NCBI RefSeq assembly: GCF_044458865.1
Contig: NZ_JBITIH010000003.1
Coordinates: 248,001-312,000 of the forward strand
DNA: 64,000 bases
Origin: Micromonospora_G sp044458865
Lineage (GTDB): Bacteria; Actinomycetota; Actinomycetes; Mycobacteriales; Micromonosporaceae
Reading direction: 5' to 3'
Below, in pieces: positions 42,978 through 52,133 of this stretch. The notes under the pieces are model-generated. The model was not told where the DNA came from. It did not search any database and was given only the letters and a program-made list of their open reading frames with translations. The stretch's first letter is position 1, and each line of letters opens with the position of its first letter. A program made the translations under genes and the position numbers.

Positions 42978-44108
42978 TCAGCGCAGGGCGGCGCGGGCTG
43001 CCACGGCGGTGTCGGCGTGGTCGCTGAACACACCGTCGAGACCGAGACCGAAGAAGAGTTCGTACTCGGCCGTGATGTCGCCACGGGCGTTCGGGTCGGT
43101 GCCGATCCGGAAGTCGACCGGGAGGAACTGGTTCTCCGCACGGAAGGTCCAGGCGTGCACGTCGAGCCCGACCCGGTGGGCGTCACGGACGACGGTGGTC
43201 GGGGCGAGCAACTTTCCGCTGGCGTCCCGGGGCACGAGCAGGTTCTTGGTGGTGCCGATCCCGTCCGCGTACGTGCTGATCCACTTCAGGTTCTCCGGCT
43301 TGACCAGATCCTGGTAGGTGCGCGGGTCCCCGGCGACGGTGAAGTCGTACGGCCGCCCGGTGCCGTCGAGGAGCTGGACCAGCCGTACGTCGGTCATCTT
43401 GCTCAGCTTGCGCAGGTTCGCGGTCTCGAAGGACTGCAGGAACACCGCGTCCTTGCGGCTGTCCAGGCCGTTGCGGTGGAGCACCCGGACCAGCGGCTCC
43501 TCCAGGGCCAGCCCGATGGACTGGAAATAGGTGGGGTGCTTGGTCTCCGGGTAGATGCCGATCGTCCGGCCGAGCCGACGGCTCTCCGCCTTCGCCAGGT
43601 CGATGACCTCCTGGAGGGTCGGGATCTCCAGGGTGCCGTCGAACGCGGTGTTGGTCGGGCGTACCAGCGGCAGCCGCTCCTTGGCCCGCAACGTCTTCAG
43701 CTCGGCCAGGGTGAAGTCCTCGGTGAACCATCCGGTCACCGCCACCCCGTCGAGGGTCTTGGTGGCCTTGCGGCCGGCGAACTCCGGGTGGTCGGCGACA
43801 TCGGTGGTGCCGGAGATCTCGTTCTCGTGCCGGGCGACCAGCACCCCGTCCCGGGTCGATACCAGGTCCGGCTCGATGTAGTCGGCCCCCATCCGGATCG
43901 CCAACCGGTACGACTCCAGGGTGTGTTCGGGCCGGTAACCGCTGGCGCCTCGGTGCGCGATCACCAGCGGCTTGGCCGCCCCACGCGTCTTGTCCGCGTG
44001 CCGCTCGTCCGACTCGTCGCTGTCGCGGGCGGCGAACGACGAGGTGGGGATCGCCACCACCGCCAGCAGGACGCCGGCCAGGCCGAGAATGGAAAGGGTA
44101 CGTCGCAC
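42978..44108 (-). CDS. Secreted glycerophosphodiester phosphodiesterase
   Basis: A 376-residue exported enzyme (signal peptide about 1-27, ending FA-AR). The GDPD fold is shown by VIAHRGASGYRPEHTLESY (catalytic His and Arg), the metal ligands in YIEPDLVSTRDGVLVARHE, and the second catalytic His in ARHENE. It releases glycerol-3-phosphate from deacylated phospholipids or teichoic acid outside the cell. It matches the periplasmic GlpQ-like subfamily in length. The GTG start has AGGAG 7 bases upstream. It is convergent with the HAD gene across palindrome B. Confidence 0.92.
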   Translation of the reverse strand: MRRTLSILGLAGVLLAVVAIPTSSFAARDSDESDERHADKTRGAAKPLVIAHRGASGYRPEHTLESYRLAIRMGADYIEPDLVSTRDGVLVARHENEISGTTDVADHPEFAGRKATKTLDGVAVTGWFTEDFTLAELKTLRAKERLPLVRPTNTAFDGTLEIPTLQEVIDLAKAESRRLGRTIGIYPETKHPTYFQSIGLALEEPLVRVLHRNGLDSRKDAVFLQSFETANLRKLSKMTDVRLVQLLDGTGRPYDFTVAGDPRTYQDLVKPENLKWISTYADGIGTTKNLLVPRDASGKLLAPTTVVRDAHRVGLDVHAWTFRAENQFLPVDFRIGTDPNARGDITAEYELFFGLGLDGVFSDHADTAVAARAALR

Positions 44109-44240
44109 CGCTGTCTCCTGACGTCTTCGGGGGTGGGCCCCCGATCCAACCGGCGACGGGCGACGGTCAGGCGGTCAGCGGTTGACCAAGAGATGAATAA
44201 CTATCCGTGCTCGCCGGGACGGTGCGCAGACGGGCGGTGC

Positions 44241-45815
44241 TCAGGCGGTGGCGAGGAGCTGGTCGACCGGGGCGAACTCGTCGGTGAGCACCAGAGCATC
44301 GTCGATGAACTGATCCAGGGCCGCCCCGTCGAGCACGGTGACCGACCCCTCGTTCTCGCCCAACCGTTGACGCAACGCCTCCAGCGGCAGTGGGGTGTCG
44401 GCGGCGACGATGAGGAAGTTGGCCCCCCGGGCACCACTGATCGCGGCCGGCGGCGCGACGAGCGCGATGTGGCTGAATTCGGCGCTGACGGTGGCGAGTT
44501 CGGCGCGGATGAAGCGCAGCGGCGGGTAGTCGATCACGTTCTGGACGTAGAGGCCACCGGGGCGGACCACCCGCCGGATGTCGGCCGCCATCTCCCGGGT
44601 CGCCAGGTGCCAGGGGACCACGAGGTGCCCGAACGCGTCGCCTACCACCAGGTCGGCGCTGTCGTCCGGCAGGTCGCCGACGAGCATCCGGGCGTCGCCG
44701 ACCACCGGCCGCAGCTCCGGCCCGGGTTTCACGCCCAGCTCCCGCTCCCCCAGCTCGACCAGCTCGCCGTCGATCTCGAAGACGGTGTTGACCGTGCCGG
44801 GCCGGGTGGCGCTCAGGTAGGTGGGGATGGTGAAGCCGCCGCCGCCGAGGTGCACCGCGTCCAACCGCTGCCCGGCCGGGGCGGCCACGTCCGCGACGGC
44901 GCCGATCCACTGGGTGTACTCGAACTCCAGGTGGGTGGGGTCGGCCAGGTCGACGTAGGAGTGCCAGGCGGAGTTGAGGACGAGCAGCCGCCCGTCCGGG
45001 TTCTCCGCGTCGACTTCGACCCGGGCGCAGTGGTACGCGGTCTCCACGTCGCAGGGGTTCGGTGCGACGGTGGCCAGTCCCGCCGCGACCAGCCCGAGCA
45101 GTGCCACCGCCGCCTTGATCCCGGGTCGTCCCGGCACCGAGGTCCGCTCCTGCCGCCACAGGTAGTAGCCGAGCGCGAGCCCGGTGAGCCCGAGCAGCAG
45201 CGCGAGCCCGACCATGATGACGGTGCTCGGCAGGGCGGCGACCAGCACGAAGCCGGTGCCGAGGGTGGCGGTGATACCGCCGAGGGTGCCGATGCTGGAG
45301 AGCCGCCCGACCACCTGTCCGGTCCGGTTCAGGTCACTGAGCTGAAGTTTCACCACGAGCGGCGTGACCGCGGCGAGCAGTGCGGCCGGTAGGAAGACGG
45401 CCAGCGCGGTGAGCAGCAGGATGCCGGTGGTGGCACCGCCACGGAGTACCTCACCGGCGTACCGGACCACCGGCAGGGTGATCGCGGTGGTGATGCCGGC
45501 GAGCACGAGTGCCGGGGCGAGCAGCGTCCGGGGGTCGCGGCGGTCGGCGAGCCAGCCGCCGAGCCAGGCACCGTACGCGATCGCGCCGAGTGCCACCCCG
45601 ATCACCGAGCTGGTGACCTGGAGGGTGACGCCGAGGTACGGGCCGACCAGGCGCAGCGACACGGTCTCCAGCACGAGCACCGCCCCGCTGGCGAGGAAGA
45701 CCAGTGTGGAGGCGAGCCCGTTCGGCAGCGCACGTCGCTGCACGGGTTCGGTCACGGTCGCCGATGTGACGGAGCCTTTCGTGGCTCCCGGCACCGTTGT
45801 GGGTGAAGTGTCCAT
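44241..45815 (-). CDS. Spermidine-synthase-like fused membrane protein
   Basis: A 524-residue protein. Residues 33-230 contain about seven or eight membrane helices (STLVFLASGAVLVLETVSLR and following, MFS-like half). Residues 270-510 form a methyltransferase-fold spermidine synthase domain (LDAVHLGGGGFTIPTYLS for SAM binding, VFEIDGELVELGERELGV, then VVGDARMLVGDLPDDSADLV). The family is annotated as fused MFS/spermidine synthase, but true aminopropyl transfer has rarely been shown. It is separated from the GDPD gene by 132 bp. Confidence 0.85.
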   Translation of the reverse strand: MDTSPTTVPGATKGSVTSATVTEPVQRRALPNGLASTLVFLASGAVLVLETVSLRLVGPYLGVTLQVTSSVIGVALGAIAYGAWLGGWLADRRDPRTLLAPALVLAGITTAITLPVVRYAGEVLRGGATTGILLLTALAVFLPAALLAAVTPLVVKLQLSDLNRTGQVVGRLSSIGTLGGITATLGTGFVLVAALPSTVIMVGLALLLGLTGLALGYYLWRQERTSVPGRPGIKAAVALLGLVAAGLATVAPNPCDVETAYHCARVEVDAENPDGRLLVLNSAWHSYVDLADPTHLEFEYTQWIGAVADVAAPAGQRLDAVHLGGGGFTIPTYLSATRPGTVNTVFEIDGELVELGERELGVKPGPELRPVVGDARMLVGDLPDDSADLVVGDAFGHLVVPWHLATREMAADIRRVVRPGGLYVQNVIDYPPLRFIRAELATVSAEFSHIALVAPPAAISGARGANFLIVAADTPLPLEALRQRLGENEGSVTVLDGAALDQFIDDALVLTDEFAPVDQLLATA

Positions 45816-45851
45816 CGGTGGGATGGTACGCAGCTCAGGGCGGGCTGGGTG

Positions 45852-46916
45852 CTAAACCATCGAGAGATGAACATGGTTCGTGTGGTCGCCGGCCGGGCTT
45901 CCGCCACCGTTGTACGACCGCCAGCCGGTGCCGGGCATCCAGATCTGCCGGTACCAGATCACGTAGAGCACACCGAGCGAGCCGGCGTTCTTGACGTAGT
46001 AGGCGGCGAGGTTGTTGCCGTACGTGCGGTCGCCGCCGGTGGCGTCGGCGTCCTTGAAGCCGTCGGTGGCGGAGGAGAAGTCGCAGGCCCGTCCCTTGGG
46101 GTGTTCGCCGCCGCCGCTGGGGCGGTGGCAGGAGACGTGCCGCTTGAAGCCTGCGGCCTGGGCCTGCTTCATCGCGTGCAGGGTGCGCGGGGTGATGCAG
46201 CCGCCGGTGGTCGGGTCGTCGACGTTGCAGGACTCCTTCGGCCAGGAGCCGTCGGAGTTCTTCGGTGCCGGTTTGGCCGACGCCGAGTTGGCGCTGACGA
46301 AGCCGGCGGCCGTGGTGCCGCCGACCGCGGCAAGGGCCCGCTCGGCGTCCTGTTTGCGTTTGGCGATGACCGCGAGTTGTTTCTGCTGCTCACGTACCTC
46401 GTTGTCGATCGCGCCCTTGGCCCGGCTGGCTTCCTCCCGGGCCTCGGCGAGCGCCCGCAGTTGCTTGTCGTCGCGCTGGGCCATCACTTCCAGGCCGGCG
46501 GCCCGGTCCAGGAACGCCTCGGGGGAGGCGCTGTTGAGCAGGGTGGCGACGGCGCTCAGTCGGCCGTGCCGGTACGACTGGACCGCGACCTCGGCGACCA
46601 CGGCGTTCAGTTCGGTCAACCGGGTCTCGATCTTGGCTAGCTCCTCGGTGAGCGCACCCTGCCGTTTGACCGAATTGTCGAGTTTGGCCTTTGCCTCGAT
46701 GTGTCCTTTGGAGACGGCCTCCAGGGTGTCCCGCAGCGCCTTGCTGCCCCCTTCCTCGCCGGGACCGGCCGGGGCGAGCGCGAGCGACCCTAAGCCGAGG
46801 GGCCGGGCAGCCGGGGCTGCGGCAGCCGGCGTCCCGGTGGCGACCACTACGGCGGCGAGCAGTGCCGCGAGCGTTCCCGACGCGCGGCGCCGGATACTGG
46901 CCGTCCTGCGAGGCAC
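45852..46916 (-). CDS. Secreted coiled-coil protein with ARB_07466/M15-like C-terminal domain
   Basis: A 354-residue exported protein with a signal peptide (about 1-34). Residues 60-195 form a long coiled coil (EELAKIETRLTELNAVVAEV...; EQQKQLAVIAKRKQDAERAL) as in NlpC/P60 and EnvC-type cell-wall proteins. Residues 225-354 have conserved histidine/cysteine positions (RHVSCHRPSGGGEHPKGRAC; HTNHVHLS) resembling the M15/LAS peptidase-like ARB_07466 domain. It probably acts in peptidoglycan turnover. The GTG start has AAGGA 10 bases upstream. Confidence 0.82.
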   Translation of the reverse strand: MPRRTASIRRRASGTLAALLAAVVVATGTPAAAAPAARPLGLGSLALAPAGPGEEGGSKALRDTLEAVSKGHIEAKAKLDNSVKRQGALTEELAKIETRLTELNAVVAEVAVQSYRHGRLSAVATLLNSASPEAFLDRAAGLEVMAQRDDKQLRALAEAREEASRAKGAIDNEVREQQKQLAVIAKRKQDAERALAAVGGTTAAGFVSANSASAKPAPKNSDGSWPKESCNVDDPTTGGCITPRTLHAMKQAQAAGFKRHVSCHRPSGGGEHPKGRACDFSSATDGFKDADATGGDRTYGNNLAAYYVKNAGSLGVLYVIWYRQIWMPGTGWRSYNGGGSPAGDHTNHVHLSMV

Positions 46917-47120
46917 GAAAGCCGTTCCTTCCGTCGGCCGCCTACCCCGTTACCTGGTAGATCTTCGGCGGCGGCCACCGCCGGCGCCGGATGCGGCACC
47001 TCCGGGCGGGAGACCGGGGGTCACACTACCGGACCAAGCGGGCGCTGTCGGCCCTGCACTCCTACCACATCCGAGCGGTGCACGCGGGCGAAACAACCTA
47101 TTCACTCTTGGTAATGATGA

Positions 47121-47936
47121 TCACAGTGGGGCGTCTCGGGCGACCTCGGGCAGGAGGGTGTCACGCACCTGGTGCCAGGTCCGCTCGTCGGCGGCGACCA
47201 GCAACCCGGCCCGGTCGTCCGCCGGGTGGTAGGGCGTTCCGTCGAGCCGGCGGGCCACCCCGCCCGCCTCGGTCAGCAACAGCACCCCGGGCGCGTGGTC
47301 CCAGGGCAGGGTCCGCCAGAAGAGCGCGAACTGCTGCCTCCCGGAAACGATGTCGGCGTACTCCCGGCCGGCGCAGTGCTGACCGGGAAGGATCTCGCCG
47401 AGCCGGTCCGCACCGGCCAGGACCGACTCGCGCAGATCGGGCGGGAGGAAACGGGTCATCACCGCGCCGCGCAGGACCGTCGCCGACCCGCCGTCCGCCG
47501 TCCGCACCGCCACCCCGTCGCGGTACGTCCCACGGCCCGCCTCCGCCGTCAGCAGGACGTCCGAGACCGGGTCGAGAATCCAACTCGCCCGGGCCGCCCC
47601 GCCCTCCAGCAACGCCACCATCACCGCGAACGGCTCCCGTCCGGCGGCGAAGTTGGCGGTTCCGTCGACCGGGTCGACCAGCCACACCGGAGCCGTACCG
47701 GCGAGGAGGTCCAGCAACGAGGGATCGGCGGCGACCCCCTCCTCACCCACCACCACCGAACCGGGCAGCAACGGGCGCAGCCCCTCGGCGAGGATTTGCT
47801 CGGCCCGCCGGTCGGCCACGGTGACCAGCTCACCCGGAGCCTTCTCGGTCACGTCGGAGCTTTCCAGGTGGCCGAAGAACGGCAGCACGGCGGTGGCGGC
47901 GGCGTCACGGATCAACGACCCCACTTCGTCGATCAT
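47121..47936 (-). CDS. Inositol monophosphatase-family protein
   Basis: A 271-residue member of the FIG/IMPase superfamily. Metal-binding motifs: VTVADRRAEQIL near residue 40, GEEG near 66-69, the signature WLVDPVDGTANFAAG (about 84-98), and a final loop near the C-terminus in WDHAPGVLLLTEAGG. It dephosphorylates inositol phosphates, histidinol phosphate or sugar phosphates; the exact substrate is unknown. It follows the response regulator by 4 bp and ends the six-gene operon. Confidence 0.9.
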   Translation of the reverse strand: MIDEVGSLIRDAAATAVLPFFGHLESSDVTEKAPGELVTVADRRAEQILAEGLRPLLPGSVVVGEEGVAADPSLLDLLAGTAPVWLVDPVDGTANFAAGREPFAVMVALLEGGAARASWILDPVSDVLLTAEAGRGTYRDGVAVRTADGGSATVLRGAVMTRFLPPDLRESVLAGADRLGEILPGQHCAGREYADIVSGRQQFALFWRTLPWDHAPGVLLLTEAGGVARRLDGTPYHPADDRAGLLVAADERTWHQVRDTLLPEVARDAPL

Positions 47937-47940
47937 CGCG

Positions 47941-48393
47941 TCAGCCCCTTGGCGGAAGTTTCACCACACTGACGAAGAACTCGTCGATCTGGCGAACCAC
48001 GGTGATGAACCGGTCGAAGTCGACCGGCTTGGTCACGTACGCGTTCGCGTGCAACTGGTAACTGCGCAGGATGTCCTCGTCCGCCTGCGAGGTGGTCAGC
48101 ACCACCACCGGGATCCGGCAGAGCTGCTCGTCGTTCTTGATCTCGGCGAGCACCTCACGCCCGTCCCGCCGGGGCAGGTTGAGGTCGAGCAGGATCAGGT
48201 CGGGGAGCGTGACGTTGGCGTACTGGCCCTCGCGGCGCAGGTACGCCAGCGCCTCCGCGCCGTCGGAGACGACGGTCAGCCGATTGCGGAGCTTGTGCTC
48301 CTCGAACGCCTCCTGGGTCATGAGTACGTCCCCGGGATCGTCCTCGACCAGGAGTACCTCGATCGGACTCTTGCCGTCCGGCGGTGCCGTCAT
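47941..48393 (-). CDS. Response regulator, receiver domain only (Rcp1-type)
   Basis: A 150-residue single receiver domain. Acidic pocket VEDDP (17-20), phospho-acceptor Asp70 in LILLDLNLP, Thr in VVLTTS, Lys in VTKPVDF. There is no output domain, like Rcp1-type proteins paired with CHASE3/phytochrome-like kinases. It overlaps the kinase gene by 4 bases (ATGA), so kinase 48390-50192 is its likely partner. It may pass phosphate onwards or act by protein contact. Confidence 0.92.
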   Translation of the reverse strand: MTAPPDGKSPIEVLLVEDDPGDVLMTQEAFEEHKLRNRLTVVSDGAEALAYLRREGQYANVTLPDLILLDLNLPRRDGREVLAEIKNDEQLCRIPVVVLTTSQADEDILRSYQLHANAYVTKPVDFDRFITVVRQIDEFFVSVVKLPPRG

Positions 48394-50192
48394 GCCACGC
48401 TCTCCTTCATTCCACCGGTCTGCGTTCCGCCCGGCCTGTCAACCGTGGGATCGTCCGGCTCACCTGAATTGTCGTCGGTCCGGCCCGGCCGGCCCTCCGG
48501 ATCCGGAGTCTGCCCCGAAGGTGACTCGTCCGGACCACCCGACTGCCCTGGTACGGCCGACGCGGCCAACTCCGGCAGATCCGCCGCGACGCCGACCGGC
48601 AGGGTGAACCGGATGGTCGTACCCTCGGTGACGTCGAGGTCGACCCAGATCCTGCCACCGTGGTACTCGACGATCTTCTTCACGATCGCCAGCCCGATTC
48701 CGGTGCCCGGGTACGCGTCCTTCGAGTGCAGCCGCTGGAAGATCACGAAGATCTTGTCGACGAACTCCGGCTCGATCCCGATGCCGTTGTCCTCGCAGCT
48801 GATCTCCCACTCACCGTCGACCCGCCGCGCCGTGATCCTGATCCGCGGCGGTACGTCCGGCCGACGGAACTTCAGCGAGTTGCTGACCAGGTTGACCAGC
48901 AGGTTGGTCAGCAACGCCTCCTCGCCCTGTACGGTCGGCAGCCCGGACCAGGTCAGCTCGCCACCGGCGTACTCCCGGGCGGCGTCGGTCTGCGCGGCGA
49001 CGTCGACCATCACCTGGTTCAGGTCCACCTCCGTGAAGCCGGTGGTGAGCCGGCCGATCCGGGAGAACGCGAGCAGGTCGTTGATCAGCCGCTGCATCCG
49101 CTGCGCGCCGTCGACCGCGAACGCGATGTACTGGTCGGCGCGTTCGTCGAGCTGGCCGGCGTACCGGCGTTGCAACAACTGGCAGAAGCTCGCCACCTTA
49201 CGCAGCGGCTCCTGGAGGTCGTGCGACGCGACGTACGCGAACTGTTCCAGGTCGCGGTTGGATCGGACCAGCTCCTCGGCCTGCTTCTGGAGCTGGCTGT
49301 TCACCCACTCGATCCGGGTCCGCGCCTCGCGTACCTCGGCCAGGTCCGCGGCGATCCGCTGGCGCATCGCGTCCACGTCCCCGGCGAGCTGCGCCAGCTC
49401 CGGCGGCCCGGTCCTGGTGATCTCTCGTTGGTACTCGCCCTGGGAGACCCTGCGTACCTGTTCGGCCAGGGCGGTCACCGGGCCGATCACCACCCGGTTG
49501 AGCGAGACCAGCAGGGCCACTCCGGCGACGATCACCACCGCCGCGGCGAGGATCAACAGCAGGACCAGGGTGTTGCCGGTGCTCCGGGCCTTGGTGGCGA
49601 TCTCGTTGCGCAGGTTGAGGACCAGATCCTGCAACCGGTCGGTCGAGCCGCGCAGCTCGTCGAACTGCCGCCGCCCCTGTTCGTTGACGAGCGGCTGCCC
49701 GGCGCTCGGGCCGCCGATCGCGGTCGCGTTGATGATCGGCACGGCCACGTCGGCCCGCCACTGGGCGGCCTGGTCCCGGACGAGGTGCAGTTGGCGGCGG
49801 ATCTCCGGATGGTCGTCGAGGAGCGCGTCCATCCGACCGATCAGAACCTCCTCCTGCGCCAGCCCGTCGTTGTACGGCCCCAGGTCCGCGCGGTCACCAC
49901 TGACCGCGTAGCCGCGCACAGCGGTCTGCTGGTTGACCAGGGCGGTCGGCAACGACTCCGCGTCCGTACGCAGCGGTCCGGTCTTGGTCAGCAACGTGTC
50001 GAGGTGGCCGCGGTTCGCGTTGGCGACCAGCGCCTCACCGACGGCGAGCAGGCCCAGCACGGCGCCGACCACCACGCAGAGCGCGGTCACCCGTCGGCGC
50101 AGACTCCAACCGAACTGACGCCGCGCCGCCCGCGACGCCGCCCCCCGGTCCGTCACCGGGACCGGCCTCCCGGACCCCGACTCCTGATCCAT
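48390..50192 (-). CDS. Sensor histidine kinase with CHASE3-type sensor and HAMP
   Basis: A 600-residue membrane kinase. TM1 is about 36-58 and TM2 about 210-232, with a helical CHASE3-like extracellular sensor between them. A HAMP linker follows, then HisKA with the phospho-His in FAYVASHDLQEPLRKVASFC. The HATPase has LVNLVSNSLKFR (N box), EDNGIGIEPEF (G1) and GTGIGLAIVKKIVEYHGGRI (G2). The ATG at 50192 overlaps the previous stop by one base (TGATG) and has GGAGG 9 bases upstream; a longer in-frame start would extend into the previous gene. The partner regulator follows directly. Confidence 0.93.
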   Translation of the reverse strand: MDQESGSGRPVPVTDRGAASRAARRQFGWSLRRRVTALCVVVGAVLGLLAVGEALVANANRGHLDTLLTKTGPLRTDAESLPTALVNQQTAVRGYAVSGDRADLGPYNDGLAQEEVLIGRMDALLDDHPEIRRQLHLVRDQAAQWRADVAVPIINATAIGGPSAGQPLVNEQGRRQFDELRGSTDRLQDLVLNLRNEIATKARSTGNTLVLLLILAAAVVIVAGVALLVSLNRVVIGPVTALAEQVRRVSQGEYQREITRTGPPELAQLAGDVDAMRQRIAADLAEVREARTRIEWVNSQLQKQAEELVRSNRDLEQFAYVASHDLQEPLRKVASFCQLLQRRYAGQLDERADQYIAFAVDGAQRMQRLINDLLAFSRIGRLTTGFTEVDLNQVMVDVAAQTDAAREYAGGELTWSGLPTVQGEEALLTNLLVNLVSNSLKFRRPDVPPRIRITARRVDGEWEISCEDNGIGIEPEFVDKIFVIFQRLHSKDAYPGTGIGLAIVKKIVEYHGGRIWVDLDVTEGTTIRFTLPVGVAADLPELAASAVPGQSGGPDESPSGQTPDPEGRPGRTDDNSGEPDDPTVDRPGGTQTGGMKESVA

Positions 50193-51418
50193 CACCGACC
50201 ACCTCCCCGGCTCACCAGCAGCATCGCCACGTCGTCGGCGAGCGGCCCACCGTTGAGTTCCTCCGCCCGGCTGACCAGCCAACCGGGCAGGTCGGACAGG
50301 GGCACGGCCCGGGCCGCAGGGTCAGTGAGCAAACCACCGAGCCCCGGTACGTCGAGCCGGTCCGGCCCTTCGCCGACCCGCCCCTCGATCAGTCCGTCGG
50401 TGTAGAGCAGCAAGGACCAGTCCTCTGTGTCAAAGGTCAGATCGAACGCGACCGGCGGCCGGGGACGCACGCCCAGCAGCAACCCACCCGGAGCCGGTAC
50501 GGGAGTGACCCGTCCGTCGGCGAGCAGCAGCGGCGGCGGGTGACCGGCGAGCCGGAAGGTCGCCCGGTTGGCGGCCAGGTCGAGTCGGACGGTGGCCACC
50601 GTCGCGAAGATCTCCCGCGCCCGGCGTTCACTCATCAGCACCTGCTCCAACGCCGGCAGCACCTCGTCGTCGGGGACCCGGGCGAGCACCAGGGCACGCC
50701 AGGCGACCCGCAACTCGACCCCGAGCGCCGCCTCGTCCACCCCGTGCCCGCAGACGTCACCGATGATCAGGTCGACCCGGTCGGGGGTGGTCTGCACCAC
50801 GTCGTAGAAGTCGCCACCGATCAGCGCCGCGTGCCGGCCGGGACGGTAGAAGGTGTGCACGGTCACCTGGTCGGTGTCCATCAGCGGCTGCGGCAGCAAG
50901 CCGCGCTCCAGGCGGGCCGACTCGGCCTGACGCAGCTCGATCTCGCGCAACCGGCGGGCGTTCTCGTCGGCCCGCTTGCGCTCCACCGCGTAGCGCAGCG
51001 CGCGGGTGAGGAGCACCCCGTCTACCTGGCCCTTGACCAGGTAGTCCTGGGCGCCCTCGGCGACCGCGTCGACACCGAGCCGTTCGTCCTGCCGGCCGGT
51101 GAGCACACAGACCGCCGCGCCGCTGGACATGGCGAGGACCTGACGCAGCCCGTCCAGCCCTTCGGCGTCGGGCAGGCCGAGGTCGAGCAGTACGCAGTCG
51201 ACCCCGGCGATCTGCTGCCGGGCCTGGTTGAGGCTCGTCGCCACCAGCAGGTCAATCGCCGACTGGGTCTCGGCGAGCAGCTCGCCGACCAGGAAGGCGT
51301 CGCCCTCGTCGTCCTCGACCAGCAGGACCCGCAGCCGCTCACCCACGGGCAGGTTGGGGTGCCGGCTGAGCCCGCCGTGCGGGTAGGCCCGCTGCGGCAC
51401 GACAGAGGAGCCGGTCAC
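50192..51418 (-). CDS. Receiver domain - PP2C/SpoIIE phosphatase fusion
   Basis: A 408-residue protein. The N-terminal receiver domain (about 28-150) has phospho-acceptor Asp79 (DCVLLDLGLPDAEG) and KGQ as the lysine motif. A short coiled coil (about 150-180) leads to a PP2C-type SpoIIE phosphatase (about 195-405) with metal ligands in LIGGDFYDVV, LIIGDVCGHG and the final DDVAMLLV. It is the RsbU/RsbP-like class that dephosphorylates anti-anti-sigma factors when phosphorylated. The GTG start overlaps the small membrane gene by 4 bases. Confidence 0.92.
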   Translation of the reverse strand: MTGSSVVPQRAYPHGGLSRHPNLPVGERLRVLLVEDDEGDAFLVGELLAETQSAIDLLVATSLNQARQQIAGVDCVLLDLGLPDAEGLDGLRQVLAMSSGAAVCVLTGRQDERLGVDAVAEGAQDYLVKGQVDGVLLTRALRYAVERKRADENARRLREIELRQAESARLERGLLPQPLMDTDQVTVHTFYRPGRHAALIGGDFYDVVQTTPDRVDLIIGDVCGHGVDEAALGVELRVAWRALVLARVPDDEVLPALEQVLMSERRAREIFATVATVRLDLAANRATFRLAGHPPPLLLADGRVTPVPAPGGLLLGVRPRPPVAFDLTFDTEDWSLLLYTDGLIEGRVGEGPDRLDVPGLGGLLTDPAARAVPLSDLPGWLVSRAEELNGGPLADDVAMLLVSRGGGR

Positions 51419-51570
51419 GCCGGCGCCTCGTAGCGCCGCCCCCCGGCCCGGGGTTGGGGCTCATCGATGCTGATTTCCCGCTCCTTCGCGATCAACCTGC
51501 TGATCCTGTACCACCCAACGCTGCCACACAACACGAGGAACGCGGTGACCCGCGCCGATACGGCGATCAC
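51415..51570 (-). CDS. Small single-pass membrane protein
   Basis: A 51-residue protein starting at a GTG that overlaps the preceding stop by 4 bases (GTGA) and whose own stop overlaps the next start by 4 bases. Residues 4-24 form a membrane helix (SARVTAFLVLCGSVGWYRIS); a basic/acidic cytoplasmic tail follows (KEREISIDEPQPRA). The double coupling argues that it is real and stoichiometrically linked to the signalling proteins. Confidence 0.65.
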   Translation of the reverse strand: MIAVSARVTAFLVLCGSVGWYRISRLIAKEREISIDEPQPRAGGRRYEAPA

Positions 51571-51926
51571 CCGACGAACCCGCCGGGCGCGCTCCCACCC
51601 GTGGCCATCCGCTCGGCTCGGGCGGCGATCACCTCGCCGAGCACCCCGTGCAGTCGACCGCAGTCGACGCAGTGCAGATTGTCGTCCAACCGCCGGCCGC
51701 CGCACTGCGCACAGCGGCCCCGGTCGCCCGGGTCACGGTAGCCGGCGAGTGCTCCGGCGATCGACCGAACCAGGTGCGGGGTGAGCGGGAAGCTCTCGGT
51801 GGCGTGCCGATGCCGGACCTCGATCGCGCCGAGCGGGACAGCCGACGGGTCTGGGTCGTAGGGAGCCACCCGGTCGACGAACTCCCGGAGGAGGTCGATC
51901 GGATCAGGCTCAGGGACCACGGTCAT
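51567..51926 (-). CDS. Zinc-ribbon hypothetical protein
   Basis: A 119-residue protein with two CxxC pairs (CAQCGG and HCVDCG, about residues 72-90), which predict one bound zinc. The rest is helical and acidic. Two starts are possible: ATG at 51926 (MTVVPEPDP, preferred for ordinary codon use) or a GTG at 51968. It is the first gene of the six-gene signalling operon. Role unknown. Confidence 0.65.
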   Translation of the reverse strand: MTVVPEPDPIDLLREFVDRVAPYDPDPSAVPLGAIEVRHRHATESFPLTPHLVRSIAGALAGYRDPGDRGRCAQCGGRRLDDNLHCVDCGRLHGVLGEVIAARAERMATGGSAPGGFVG

Positions 51927-52133
51927 GGGCCCAAACCTATGCGACAACCGGGGCCGTTCGGCAGTCACCCACGGGGAGGAGTAGCGGGCAGGATAGGGCG
52001 ACCTGTACCACCGGTGACAGGCATCGCTTTCAAGTCACCGCCCGGTGCCGGTGGTCGCCGTACCGCACGAACACTCACAGCCCCCAGCAAGGACCCATAA
52101 CCGCCAGGATGACCCCTTCCCCCAGGAGAAACC

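Noticed and set aside
46917..47120. Possible c-di-AMP (ydaO) riboswitch before the secreted coiled-coil cell-wall gene
   Set aside because: Cell-wall hydrolase genes of actinomycetes often carry this riboswitch and the leader is GC-rich and foldable, but the conserved core motifs could not be matched by eye. A covariance-model search of 46917-47120 (minus strand) would decide.
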